From Candidatus Borkfalkia excrementavium (GTDB lineage: Bacteria; Bacillota; Clostridia; Christensenellales; Borkfalkiaceae): a DNA stretch of 32,385 nt. The position numbers were made by a program, and so were the translations under genes. The notes beneath the pieces are model-generated. The model had not been told where the DNA came from and ran no database searches. It was given only the letters and a program-made list of their open reading frames with translations. This document shows positions 7,712 through 15,141 of this stretch, one piece after another; position 1 is the stretch's first letter; the number at the start of each line of letters is the position of its first letter. The stretch is taken from positions 1 through 32,385 of the forward strand of contig DXCO01000031.1 in the NCBI GenBank assembly GCA_019115945.1, written 5' to 3'.

Positions 7712-8404
7712 TCAGCGGCGTCCGCACAACTTTTTGAGCGCTTCGAACACGCCGTGCGCGCTGCACGTTTCCGCATCGATAAAATGTTCCGCTTCGGATA
7801 TATCCCAAAGATAATGCGCGTCCGAATCGGTGATCTGGGGCAGTTCCACCCCCGAATCGAGGGTACATTCCACCATTTCAAATCCAAGCCCGTAATCGAA
7901 TCCTCCCAAAATGCCGACGAGAGAATTGGATTGCTTGTCGATATGCGCGGGCACCGCGATGCCGCCGAAAGACTTCACGAGAGGCGCGGCCTCTTCGACG
8001 CTCACGCCCGAACTGACGATGAGAAGGTTTTCCTCCTCGCCGACGATCTCGTCTTGCTCGTTCATGATCAGTTGCCTGCCGAAGATCTCCGGCCTGTTGC
8101 GGATCTTCATGCGGGTGTTCTGTATATGTTTTTCCAATTTTTCAAGATCCTCATATCTTTCGAAAAGGCAGAGGATGTGGATATCTTCGCTGGTGGTCAG
8201 TTCCATGGCAGGCAGAACGACCAGCCCGTTTCTTTTGCCCGCCGCGATCGCCGCAGGGCAGTTTTTGCCCGTGTTGTGATCGGAGAGCGCGATGACGTTC
8301 AGCCCCTTGATGAGCGCCATATTGACAATGTTGTTCGGCGTATTGTCCTCGTCTCCGCAGGGGCTGAGGCAGGAATGAATATGAAAATCGTAATACAGTT
8401 TCAT
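7712..8404 (-). CDS. PHP-domain metal-dependent phosphoesterase of the hydrogenase-linked operon
   Basis: A 230-residue PHP domain protein. Metal ligands are visible in order: His8/His10 (DFHIHS), Asp18, Asp42/His43 (SDHNTGKN), Glu68, His76, His154 (VPAHID), and Asp195/His197 (DSDAHY). These motifs suggest a trinuclear metal site hydrolysing a phosphoester, but the substrate is unknown. A GGGAGG site precedes the ATG. It is the last gene of the five-gene operon 7712-10844, 55 nt after the second DRTGG gene. PHP proteins next to DRTGG and hydrogenase-like genes are a recurring arrangement in Clostridia, as far as I recall. A small nucleotide or second messenger is a plausible but unproven substrate. 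Confidence 0.87.
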   Translation of the reverse strand: MKLYYDFHIHSCLSPCGDEDNTPNNIVNMALIKGLNVIALSDHNTGKNCPAAIAAGKRNGLVVLPAMELTTSEDIHILCLFERYEDLEKLEKHIQNTRMKIRNRPEIFGRQLIMNEQDEIVGEEENLLIVSSGVSVEEAAPLVKSFGGIAVPAHIDKQSNSLVGILGGFDYGLGFEMVECTLDSGVELPQITDSDAHYLWDISEAEHFIDAETCSAHGVFEALKKLCGRR

Positions 8405-8459
8405 ACGACCTCCCGAACGGGCGAGAAAACTTTTTGCCGCGACAAAGGGGATGGCCCCG

Positions 8460-8789
8460 TCAGATCCCGCACAGAGCGGAAACTTCCTTTGCCGTCAAAA
8501 ACACATCTTTCGCCGAGCCCAATACCCACAGGCCCTGCATCTTCGCGCGCTCAAAAAGCGGTCCGTCCGGTTCCGTTCCCTCGCAGAGGATGATGCAGGC
8601 GCAGTCGATGAGCACCGCCACCGCCGCGACGTTCACGTTGTTCATGACCGTAAGCCAGGCACAGTTTTCGGGTGCGCGCGAGATGATGTTGCTCAAAAAA
8701 TCGCCGCAGTAGCCGTTTTCGATCTCGCGGTCCTCCCCCTCGCAGAAGACGCGGTACCCTGCCCTGTTCACCAATTCGGAAACTTTCAT
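8460..8789 (-). CDS. DRTGG-domain protein (second copy in operon)
   Basis: A 109-residue single-domain protein of the DRTGG family, known as a small regulatory domain often paired with CBS or phosphotransacetylase modules. The start ATG at 8789 overlaps the stop of the hydrogenase-like gene as ATGA, which decides the start although the frame is open further upstream. It resembles the 112-residue protein at the head of the operon over its whole length: start MKxxELV, a cysteine-containing turn near residue 28, LT in the middle, and a hydrophobic ACIILCEG strand. The two are therefore diverged paralogues. The ligand is unknown. Its coupling to the Fe-S protein suggests the two proteins act together. 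Confidence 0.78.
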   Translation of the reverse strand: MKVSELVNRAGYRVFCEGEDREIENGYCGDFLSNIISRAPENCAWLTVMNNVNVAAVAVLIDCACIILCEGTEPDGPLFERAKMQGLWVLGSAKDVFLTAKEVSALCGI

Positions 8790-10027
8790 TTGCCCCTTTC
8801 CTCCCTCAGTTTCACGCAGTCCGGTTTGCCGCCGTTGATGACAAGATCTTCCGCATAGCAGCGGCAGGTCGGGGCGCCGCATGCGCCGCAATCGATCCCG
8901 GGAAGTTGTTTCAGATATTCCTCGACCTGCACCATCTTGCGCATGGCGACAAACATATCTTCGTCAAGCCGGAAAGAGGTGGAAGGTTCGGGCGCCTTGT
9001 CCCAGAGGAAAAAACTTTCGTCCAGCCCGTATTCTTCCATGGTGGCGGGCTTCGTTTTCATTTTTTCGGCAAGTTGCCGCATGCGGTTGCGCGCGATGAA
9101 CGGGTTTTCCACGTTCAACACCCCGCCGACACAGCCGCCCGGGCACATATTGAGTTCCACAAAATCCGCACTTTCCAGTTTACCGTCGCTCATTTCCGTC
9201 AAAAGGCCGAGCACATTCCGCACCCCCGAGCAATGAATGTAATTGCCCAGGCCGAGAGAGTTGCTCTCTCCGCCGGAGGAGCCCCAGCCGATGCCGAAGT
9301 GCCCGCACTTGCCCAAACGGCGCGGATTTTTTATTTTATTCATCTTTTCCACGAGGCGGAAATAAATGTCGCTCTGCGAAAGCACGCCCGATATGTATTT
9401 TTGGTTGGAGACCTCCTCCCTGTGCAGAGAATACACCTTTGCCGGACAGGGAGAGATAAAAAACACGCCGATGTCGTCCGCAGGGATCCCCGCCTCGATC
9501 GCCCGCATTTTTGCGATCTTCGCCGCCACTTTCGCAGGGGCGTAAACGGGCAGCATATGGTCGGCCAGTTCATGGAATTTGAGAAGGATCAGTTCTGCGA
9601 CCGCAGGACATGCCGTGCTGATGACGGGGTGAGGCAGATTGCCCTTCTGCATAAGTTTTTTCGTGCAGTCCGTGACGAGTTCCGCCGCCAGCCCCACCTC
9701 GAGCACGTCGTCGAACCCCAGCGCCAACAGCCCCTCTATGACGTAGTTCGGGTCGTCCAGATTGTTGAACTGGCCGAACAGCGAAGGAGACGGCAGCGCG
9801 ATCTTGTAGGCATAACTTTCCACGAGGTCGAAACTGTCGTAAACGGGGCGTTTGGCGCCCCCTTTGCAACTTCTGACGCATTCTCCGCAGTTGATGCACT
9901 TATCGTATATAATTTTCGCTTTGCCGTTGACGATGCGAATGGCCTCCGTCGGGCACCTGCGCATGCAGGTGATGCAGCCGATGCATTTTTCGCTCTCTAA
10001 AACGACGGTCTTCAGCGTTTTGTCCAT
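8786..10027 (-). CDS. [FeFe]-hydrogenase-like Fe-S protein with sensory-type H-cluster site
   Basis: A 413-residue protein. The N-terminus is a 2x[4Fe-4S] ferredoxin domain (Cys15, 18, 21, 25 and 44, 47, 50, 54). An [FeFe]-hydrogenase large-subunit-like domain follows: L1 STACP (Cys140, Ala139), L2 SPCPAK (Cys194), a GSSGGE turn (249-254) and L3 ELNMCPGGCVGG (Cys295, Cys299). The C-terminus is an extra [4Fe-4S] domain, IDCGACGAPTC (378-388). All four H-cluster ligand cysteines are present, but the proton-relay Cys of catalytic enzymes is Ala and the L2 Met is Ser. This matches known sensory (HydS-like, group C/D) hydrogenases. The ATG at 10027 is chosen because GAGG lies 6 nt upstream. It is likely a cytoplasmic H2 or redox sensor; net H2 turnover is unlikely. 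Confidence 0.85.
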   Translation of the reverse strand: MDKTLKTVVLESEKCIGCITCMRRCPTEAIRIVNGKAKIIYDKCINCGECVRSCKGGAKRPVYDSFDLVESYAYKIALPSPSLFGQFNNLDDPNYVIEGLLALGFDDVLEVGLAAELVTDCTKKLMQKGNLPHPVISTACPAVAELILLKFHELADHMLPVYAPAKVAAKIAKMRAIEAGIPADDIGVFFISPCPAKVYSLHREEVSNQKYISGVLSQSDIYFRLVEKMNKIKNPRRLGKCGHFGIGWGSSGGESNSLGLGNYIHCSGVRNVLGLLTEMSDGKLESADFVELNMCPGGCVGGVLNVENPFIARNRMRQLAEKMKTKPATMEEYGLDESFFLWDKAPEPSTSFRLDEDMFVAMRKMVQVEEYLKQLPGIDCGACGAPTCRCYAEDLVINGGKPDCVKLREERGK

Positions 10028-10084
10028 AAGACACCTCAAAATCCGTGCCGCGCAGCGCCGAAAAACGGTGCGGGCGGCCCCTTA

Positions 10085-10504
10085 TCAAAAATTCACGCGC
10101 AGATAGACGGTCGTTCCCACGCCGACCGTCGAATCGATCTTCATTTCGTCGCTGTACTTTTTCATATTGGGAAGCCCCATCCCCGCGCCGAATCCGAGAC
10201 TTCGTATGTTTTCGGACGCCGTGGAATATCCTTCCTTCATGGCAAGTTCAATGTTTTCGATCCCCGGCCCCCTATCTTTCAGCCAGATCTCGGCACGGTC
10301 GGGCCAAATTTCCACTTCTGCCCGTCCGCCGTGCGCGTGGATGACCATGTTGATCTCCCCTTCGTACATCGCGATCGCGACGCGCCGGACGGAAGCGGCG
10401 GGCACGCCGATCTGTTTGAGCGTGCGTTTCACGCGCTCGCTCGCGTTTCCCGCAGAAGAAAAATTTTCTCCGTCCACTTCAAATTCAAGTCTGATACAAT
10501 CCAT
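10085..10504 (-). CDS. RsbW/SpoIIAB-like anti-sigma-type ATPase
   Basis: A 139-residue stand-alone HATPase of the serine-kinase/anti-sigma family. The N-box includes Glu48, Glu50 and Asn52 (YEGEINMVIHA), the G1 box is DRGPGI (77-82), and the G2 box is GFGAGMGLPNMKKY (104-117). The start ATG at 10504 lies 1 nt after the stop of the first DRTGG gene. An upstream open frame has no ribosome site. Members of this family bind sigma factors or phosphorylate STAS antagonists, but no sigma or STAS gene is present in the window. In this operon it is placed before the sensory hydrogenase-like gene, so it may be the output component. Confidence 0.83.
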   Translation of the reverse strand: MDCIRLEFEVDGENFSSAGNASERVKRTLKQIGVPAASVRRVAIAMYEGEINMVIHAHGGRAEVEIWPDRAEIWLKDRGPGIENIELAMKEGYSTASENIRSLGFGAGMGLPNMKKYSDEMKIDSTVGVGTTVYLRVNF

Positions 10505-10505
10505 G

Positions 10506-10844
10506 TCAGCCGCCCAGCCCGTTCGTATACAGGATGCCGCAGGCCACGAACAGTCTTTTTTCCGTGGAGAGAAGCACGATCCCCTTTTCCTTTGCAAGTT
10601 CTATAACGGCAGATTCGGGACGCTTGCCCCGCACGAACACGATGCACAGCATATCCATCATTTCCGCCGTGCGCACGACCTGCGGATTCAAAAGTCCCGT
10701 CAAAAGAACGGACTGATCTTTGACGTAGGCCAACACGTCGCTCATCATGTCTGAACCGCAGGCGGTATGGATCTCGGTGTCCAGATGTTCTTCGCCGCAG
10801 AGGATCTCCGCGTCGAGCAATTTGACCACTTCTCTGATTTTCAT
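10506..10844 (-). CDS. DRTGG-domain protein (first gene of sensory operon)
   Basis: A 112-residue DRTGG-family protein. The ATG at 10844 follows GGAG at about 7 nt. The frame extends far upstream without ribosome sites and across the promoter, so the short form is right. Visible features are an N-terminal MKIREVVKLLDAEIL helix, an ACGSDMMSDVLAY turn (29-41), SVLLTGLLN, and IVFVRGKRP. It is first in the operon with a well-formed extended -10 promoter. A weak similarity to the 109-residue DRTGG protein four genes later suggests duplication. The family is usually treated as a ligand-binding regulatory domain, but its ligand is unknown. Confidence 0.8.
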   Translation of the reverse strand: MKIREVVKLLDAEILCGEEHLDTEIHTACGSDMMSDVLAYVKDQSVLLTGLLNPQVVRTAEMMDMLCIVFVRGKRPESAVIELAKEKGIVLLSTEKRLFVACGILYTNGLGG

Positions 10845-10877
10845 AATAATCTCCGATGATAAGATAGGGTTTTTATT

Positions 10878-10906
10878 ATCATACCACAAATCCGCGCATA
10901 TTTCAA
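10878..10906 (-). promoter_or_regulatory. Promoter of the DRTGG/hydrogenase-like/PHP operon
   Basis: On the minus strand, TTGAAA (10901-10906) and TATGAT (10878-10883) are separated by 17 bp, with a TGG extension before the -10. It lies about 33 nt before the first start codon. Confidence 0.78.
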
Positions 10907-10990
10907 GACATTTTTTGATTTTCAGTCCGAAAAAGAAGAGCCCGTCCCTCCTTTTCCGCCCGCGCAGGTTCCGATAAAGCCCAGCGGTAC

Positions 10991-11016
10991 AAAAAAAGAA
11001 AGGGCCGCAGCCCTTT
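10991..11016 (-). terminator. Intrinsic terminator of the ArsP_2 exporter gene
   Basis: AAAGGGC (10999-11005) pairs with GCCCTTT (11010-11016) with a CGCA loop. On the minus strand it is followed by CTTTTTTTG. It lies 15 nt after the stop codon. Confidence 0.85.
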
Positions 11017-11030
11017 CGCATATTTTTTAT

Positions 11031-11894
11031 TCAAAAAAGAGGGAGCACGGCGTTCAGAAGATAACCGAACCCGACGCCGATCACATACACTGCGAGCATC
11101 AGCGCGAGGTTGCGCTTCCACTTGCGGACGTTGCGGAACAGGACGACGAACCCGAGCCCCGCATTCGCGCAAAGGCCCGCGACGCAACTGCCGAAAGCGA
11201 TGTAACCGTCTATGAACGCTTCGGTGATGACCACGCTCGACGCGCAGTTCGGGATCAGCCCCACCGCCGCGGCGACGAGCGGCTGATACCATACGCCTTT
11301 TTGCAAAAACGCTTCCAGTTTATCCTCTCCCACAAAGTGGATGACGAGGCCGAAAATAATGTTTACGGCAAGGATATAGACAAAAATTTCCAAAGAGTGC
11401 AAAAGCGGATGCAGAAAATAACTTTTGAATTTGCTCTCCTCTTCATGGTCGTGGCCGCACGCGGTGCCGTGGATCTCTTCGTTTTCGGAAAGTTCCGCAA
11501 GCGTTTCTTTGCGGAAGAGGGCGTTGGCAAGGTATCCGATCCCCACGGCAATCACGAATTTCGCCGCGATCATCGGCACCACCCAGGCGGCCTTCGTGCC
11601 GTCTGCAAGCAGAAGGATAAAAGCCTCGTCCGATGTTGCAAGAAACACGGCGAGCACCGTACCCGTGCGGATCAACTTTCTGTCATACAGTTTTGCCGCC
11701 ATGACGGAAAAGCCGCACTGCGGCACCAGCCCCGTCGCCGCGCCGAGCAGGGGCGCAAGGTTTCCGCGCAATACGTTATGATTGCGGGAAATATTGGTAC
11801 GGTTTTCCAAAATCTCGATCAGCACATAAATGAGAAAGAGAAAAGGGAACAATTTAAGGCTGTCGAGCAGCGCATCCAGCAATACTTCGCCCAC
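11031..11894 (-). CDS. ArsP_2-family putative heavy-metal (manganese/arsenic) exporter
   Basis: A 287-residue polytopic membrane protein of the putative 10-TM heavy-metal exporter type (ArsP_2; often annotated as putative manganese transporter). Two related half-motifs show internal symmetry: GLVPQCGFSV (55-64) and GLIPNCASSV (212-221), each with a Cys. Between the halves a soluble loop has the metal-binding-looking segment HGTACGHDHEEE (142-153). The start is GTG at 11894, fixed by AAAGGAGGT 7 nt upstream. It is a single-gene unit with its own promoter and terminator. The transported ion is not shown by the sequence. No metalloregulator gene adjoins it, and no riboswitch is seen in the short leader. 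Confidence 0.8.
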   Translation of the reverse strand: MGEVLLDALLDSLKLFPFLFLIYVLIEILENRTNISRNHNVLRGNLAPLLGAATGLVPQCGFSVMAAKLYDRKLIRTGTVLAVFLATSDEAFILLLADGTKAAWVVPMIAAKFVIAVGIGYLANALFRKETLAELSENEEIHGTACGHDHEEESKFKSYFLHPLLHSLEIFVYILAVNIIFGLVIHFVGEDKLEAFLQKGVWYQPLVAAAVGLIPNCASSVVITEAFIDGYIAFGSCVAGLCANAGLGFVVLFRNVRKWKRNLALMLAVYVIGVGFGYLLNAVLPLF

Positions 11895-11956
11895 TTAGCG
11901 ACCTCCTTTCGGCAAACATCCGGAAATTTTCGTTCGACTTTGTACGAATACGAAGT

Positions 11957-11985
11957 ATTATACTGAAAAAACCGCGTAAAATCAA
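11957..11985 (-). promoter_or_regulatory. Promoter of the ArsP_2 exporter gene
   Basis: On the minus strand, TTGATT (11980-11985) and TATAAT (11957-11962) are separated by 17 bp, about 63 nt before the GTG start. Confidence 0.78.
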
Positions 11986-12045
11986 CCGTTTTGGGGAATC
12001 CGAAAAAATTTGGCATCGTTTTTGTTCAGAAAGCGAGCCTCTACC

Positions 12046-12085
12046 GATTGAAAAGAGAGCCTTCCCGATTAAAGAAGGCTCTCTT
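12046..12085 (-). terminator. Terminator of the UgpC-type ATPase gene
   Basis: AAGAGAGCCTTC (12053-12064) pairs with GAAGGCTCTCTT (12074-12085), a 12-bp stem with a 9-nt loop. On the minus strand it is followed by a short TTTTCAAT tail. It lies 17 nt after the stop codon. Confidence 0.8.
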
Positions 12086-12101
12086 GATTCATTTTATCCG
12101 A

Positions 12102-13673
12102 TTACTGTTTTTTATTGCCCTGCGTTTTTTTCTTTGCGGGAGCCTTTTTTTCGGCTTCCGCTTCGGCAGCCTTCTCTTCGATGGCTTCCTTTTCAGCCTC
12201 GGCCGTCGTTTCGGCGGGCTGTTCTTCCGTAGGCATCACGGCCGCTGCAGGAATTTCAGGAGCGGCGTCCGCTTCCGGCTGATTGATCGCGTTCTCCGCA
12301 GGGATCTCCGCGGCGGCTTCGGCAGCGGCTTTCGCCTCGGCCTTTTCCTTTCTCGCGGCGGCGCGCGCTTCGCGGCGCATTGCGGCCTTTTCTTCCTTGG
12401 TAACGACCCTGTTCTTCTCGATGATCGCCTGCATCTCCTGAGGCGTCAGAGGCACGAAGTTGGAAGAAACTTCGTTTTCAGGCGTGATTTCATAGCCGTC
12501 GTCTCTCGCGAGGATGGACATCTCCGTCGTGGCATCGAACAGGTGGATGTGGTTCGCATCGAAAGCAAGTTCGATGACCTCGCCGCGGTTGACGGTGCTT
12601 CTCGAATCGATCTTGGCGATCATGCTGGACGCGGAATCGCCGATGACGTTGCCGACTTCTTCGCCCTCTTTATAGTCGAGTTTGCAGTAGATCTGCGTCT
12701 CTGCGCCGAGTTTTTCGACAACTTCGACGAGAACTTTGACCACGGTATCGGGAGAGGCGTTGATGAACGCTTCCTCTTCGTGGATATCTTCGGGACGGAC
12801 GCCCAAAGTCACGGGCTTTTCCGTATTGAGATAGTCTTCGATATTTCTGATCCTTGCAACGACGGACTTGGGAAGAAGGATCTTATTGTTATTGATGAAT
12901 TCGCAATAAACTTTGCCCTTGTCGTCCTTGGTGAGGGTCGCTTTGAAGAAGTTCATCTGAGGGGTGCCGATGAAGCCCGCAACGAACTGGTTGATCGGAT
13001 AATCGTACAGGTTCTGCGGCGTATCCACCTGCTGCATGAAGCCGTCTTTCATGACGACGATGCGCGTTCCCATCGTCATCGCCTCGATCTGGTCGTGCGT
13101 GACGTAAATGAACGTGGTCGCAAGCCTTGCGTGCAGTTTGGAGATCTCCGTCCTCATCTGTGCGCGGAGTTTCGCGTCGAGGTTGGACAGAGGTTCGTCC
13201 AAAAGGAATACTTTCGGTTCACGGACGATCGCACGGCCGAGCGCGACACGCTGGCGCTGACCACCGGAAAGAGCCTTCGGCTTACGGGTAAGATAATCGG
13301 TGATGCCGAGGATGGCCGCCGCCTCTTTGACGCGTTCGTCGATGATCTGTTTGGGCACTTTGCGCAATTTCAGACCGAACGCCATGTTGTCGTAAACGGC
13401 CATGTGCGGATACAGAGCGTAGTTCTGGAACACCATCGCGATGTCCCTGTCCTTCGGCACGACGTCGTTGACGAGTTTGCCGTCGATATACAGTTCGCCC
13501 TTGGAGATCTCTTCAAGCCCCGCGATCATACGGAGCGTGGTCGATTTTCCGCAGCCGGACGGACCGACGAATACGATAAATTCTTTGTCCTTGATGTCAA
13601 GGTTGAAATCCGTAACCGCGGTAACGCCGGACGGATAAACCTTATAGATCCCTTTTAACAAAAGGCTTGCCAT
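12102..13673 (-). CDS. ugpC: UgpC/MsmX-type sugar ABC transporter ATPase with long Ala/Glu/Lys tail
   Basis: A 523-residue ATPase of the carbohydrate-uptake (CUT1) family that powers sugar ABC transporters. Walker A is GPSGCGKST (37-45), the Q-loop [11 protein letters not shown] (81-91), the signature LSGGQRQR (135-142), Walker B VFLLDE (155-160), and the switch His193. A TOBE/OB regulatory region follows to about residue 390. Usual family members have about 370 residues. Here a further ~130 follow, ending in a low-complexity Ala/Glu/Lys/Pro-rich stretch from about residue 420. No permease or binding protein is nearby, as with the shared MsmX/MsmK ATPases of other Bacillota. GGGAGG lies 11 nt before the ATG. 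It is monocistronic. Confidence 0.93.
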   Translation of the reverse strand: MASLLLKGIYKVYPSGVTAVTDFNLDIKDKEFIVFVGPSGCGKSTTLRMIAGLEEISKGELYIDGKLVNDVVPKDRDIAMVFQNYALYPHMAVYDNMAFGLKLRKVPKQIIDERVKEAAAILGITDYLTRKPKALSGGQRQRVALGRAIVREPKVFLLDEPLSNLDAKLRAQMRTEISKLHARLATTFIYVTHDQIEAMTMGTRIVVMKDGFMQQVDTPQNLYDYPINQFVAGFIGTPQMNFFKATLTKDDKGKVYCEFINNNKILLPKSVVARIRNIEDYLNTEKPVTLGVRPEDIHEEEAFINASPDTVVKVLVEVVEKLGAETQIYCKLDYKEGEEVGNVIGDSASSMIAKIDSRSTVNRGEVIELAFDANHIHLFDATTEMSILARDDGYEITPENEVSSNFVPLTPQEMQAIIEKNRVVTKEEKAAMRREARAAARKEKAEAKAAAEAAAEIPAENAINQPEADAAPEIPAAAVMPTEEQPAETTAEAEKEAIEEKAAEAEAEKKAPAKKKTQGNKKQ

Positions 13674-13709
13674 GAAGTTAGATTCCTCCCTACAATAAAT
13701 CTTACAAAT

Positions 13710-13738
13710 ATTTTACAACATTACAAAAAAAAACGCAA
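13710..13738 (-). promoter_or_regulatory. Probable promoter of the UgpC-type ATPase gene
   Basis: On the minus strand, TTGCGT (13733-13738) and TAAAAT (13710-13715) are separated by 17 bp. The region is AT-rich with repeated TTACAA words. Confidence 0.55.
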
Positions 13739-13843
13739 TGGGCAATTATTACAAATAATTTTCCCGATTCTGTTAATAGTGCCCAAGTAGGCGCGCGCTC
13801 GCTTTTTTTGCCCCCGTTTTATGGAAAATTTTTCACATTCGGG

Positions 13844-13872
13844 TTGTCTTTTCTGTGCCATTCTGCTATAAT
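13844..13872 (+). promoter_or_regulatory. Promoter of argF
   Basis: TTGTCT (13844-13849) and TATAAT (13867-13872) are separated by 17 bp, with a TGC extension before the -10. It lies about 57 nt before the ATG. Confidence 0.82.
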
Positions 13873-13929
13873 GGATATACATCAGGCGCAAAAGACGGCG
13901 CCGCAAAAAAACGATAACGGGGTCTGAAA

Positions 13930-14877
13930 ATGGACATCAATAAATATTCTCCCAAATTCAGGGTAAAAAATACGCACCTTCTCAAGCTTGCGGATATTTC
14001 CGCGGAAGAAATTTTTGAATTTCTGTATGCGGCGAAGGTCATGAAAAAGAAATACAAGGTGGGCGAGATCAACAGCATCCTCAAAAACAAGACGATCGGC
14101 CTGCTGTTCGGAAACGTATCCACCAGAACGCGCGTTTCCTTTCAAATGGGTATCCGCCAGATGGGCGGGCACTATGTGTTTTTGCCCAAAGACGAAACGC
14201 AGCTTTCCCGCGGCGAGAGCATCAAAGACACGGCGGTCATGTTGGGAAGATACGGCATTTCCGCGCTCGTTCTGCGCGCGTTCAGCGATGCGGAGGTGAG
14301 CGAGTTCGCCAAACACAGCGGCATCCCCGTGATCAACGGGATTTCGGAATCCGCGCATCCCCTGCAGGTCCTTTCCGACCTGTTTACCGTGTGGGAAGTG
14401 AAAAAAGGGCTTGAAAATCTGAAGATCGCGTACATCGGCGACGGAAACAACGTGGCGAATTCGCTGATCATCGGGTGCTCGAAATGCGACATGAACGTGG
14501 CGATCGCAAGCCCACACGGGTACCGCCCCGCAAAAGAGGTCGTGGAGCGCGGCATGCAGTACAGCGACGTGCTCATCACCGACGATATCTATGAAGCGGT
14601 CAAAGACGCCGACGTCGTTTATACGGACGTATTCATCTCCATGAACGACGAGGACGACGAAAAAAAGAAAGCAAAACTTGCCAAATACCGCGTGACGGAA
14701 GAGGTCATGCAGCACGCAAAACCGGACGCCGTGTTCATGCACTGCATGCCCGTGCGGAGGGGCGAAGAAGTAGCCGCCGAAGTTGCGGACGGGCCGCAGT
14801 CCATCATGTATCTGCAGGCGGAAAACAGGCTGCACCTGAACAAAGCGGTGCTCACACTGCTGACAAAAAACAAGTAA
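13930..14877 (+). CDS. argF: Ornithine carbamoyltransferase
   Basis: A 315-residue transcarbamylase that makes citrulline from ornithine and carbamoyl phosphate. The carbamoyl-phosphate motif STRTR is at 64-68, HPLQVLSD at 143-150 (family HPxQxLxD), the GDGNNV loop at 170-175, and HCMPVRRGEEV at 271-281 (family HCLPxxRGxEV). The ornithine-loop region reads DVFISMND (233-240) where most members have DVWxSMG. These small deviations leave a related transcarbamylase possible, but OTC is the best call. The ribosome site is weak (GGGG). The gene is monocistronic with its own promoter, away from any other arg gene, and no ARG box or terminator is obvious. Confidence 0.88.
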   Translation: MDINKYSPKFRVKNTHLLKLADISAEEIFEFLYAAKVMKKKYKVGEINSILKNKTIGLLFGNVSTRTRVSFQMGIRQMGGHYVFLPKDETQLSRGESIKDTAVMLGRYGISALVLRAFSDAEVSEFAKHSGIPVINGISESAHPLQVLSDLFTVWEVKKGLENLKIAYIGDGNNVANSLIIGCSKCDMNVAIASPHGYRPAKEVVERGMQYSDVLITDDIYEAVKDADVVYTDVFISMNDEDDEKKKAKLAKYRVTEEVMQHAKPDAVFMHCMPVRRGEEVAAEVADGPQSIMYLQAENRLHLNKAVLTLLTKNK

Positions 14878-14991
14878 ACAGACACAAAGGAGAGGGCCAA
14901 AACGCAAAACCGCGCGGGGTATAACTGAAATTCGCAAAAATCATTTCGCGACCATATTTCAAAAATACCGTCCCTTCGCGCGTCTTTTCGG

Positions 14992-15020
14992 TTGCCTTTC
15001 TCTGTTTCTTATGATATAAT
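14992..15020 (+). promoter_or_regulatory. Promoter of pnuC and its leader
   Basis: TTGCCT (14992-14997) and TATAAT (15015-15020) are separated by 17 bp. Transcription would start near 15027, giving a leader of about 115 nt. Confidence 0.85.
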
Positions 15021-15027
15021 ACGGAAA

Positions 15028-15124
15028 AATCGAATGACAAGCTGCCACCGGGTAGCCAGATGCGAACAAGCATCCGTTTACACATCGTTAGGTCTTTGCA
15101 GATGTGTATGCGGATGCTTTTTTT
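15028..15124 (+). promoter_or_regulatory. Structured leader of pnuC: candidate riboswitch/attenuator
   Basis: Three hairpins can be drawn. First, GCTGCC (15041-15046) pairs with GGTAGC (15051-15056) around a 4-nt loop. Second, GATGC (15059-15063) pairs with GCATC (15070-15074). Third, AAGCATCCG (15068-15076) pairs with CGGATGCTT (15111-15119), extended by TACACATC (15079-15086) with GATGTGTA (15101-15108), and is followed by a run of T to 15124, so it is a terminator. The second and third hairpins share 15070-15074 and exclude each other, which is the logic of transcription attenuation. I could not match it to the TPP, FMN, preQ1 or SAM consensus. NAD-related classes are possible because of the gene, but I cannot confirm one. 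Confidence 0.65.
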
Positions 15125-15141
15125 CGGAGAAATTTATTTTT

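Noticed and set aside
11991-13658. Plus-strand open frame of 555 codons
   Set aside because: It mirrors the UgpC-type ATPase gene in the opposite strand, with no start signals and arginine-rich composition typical of shadows.
15028-15124. TPP riboswitch before pnuC
   Set aside because: The conserved CUGAGA and ACCUGA boxes of TPP riboswitches are absent.
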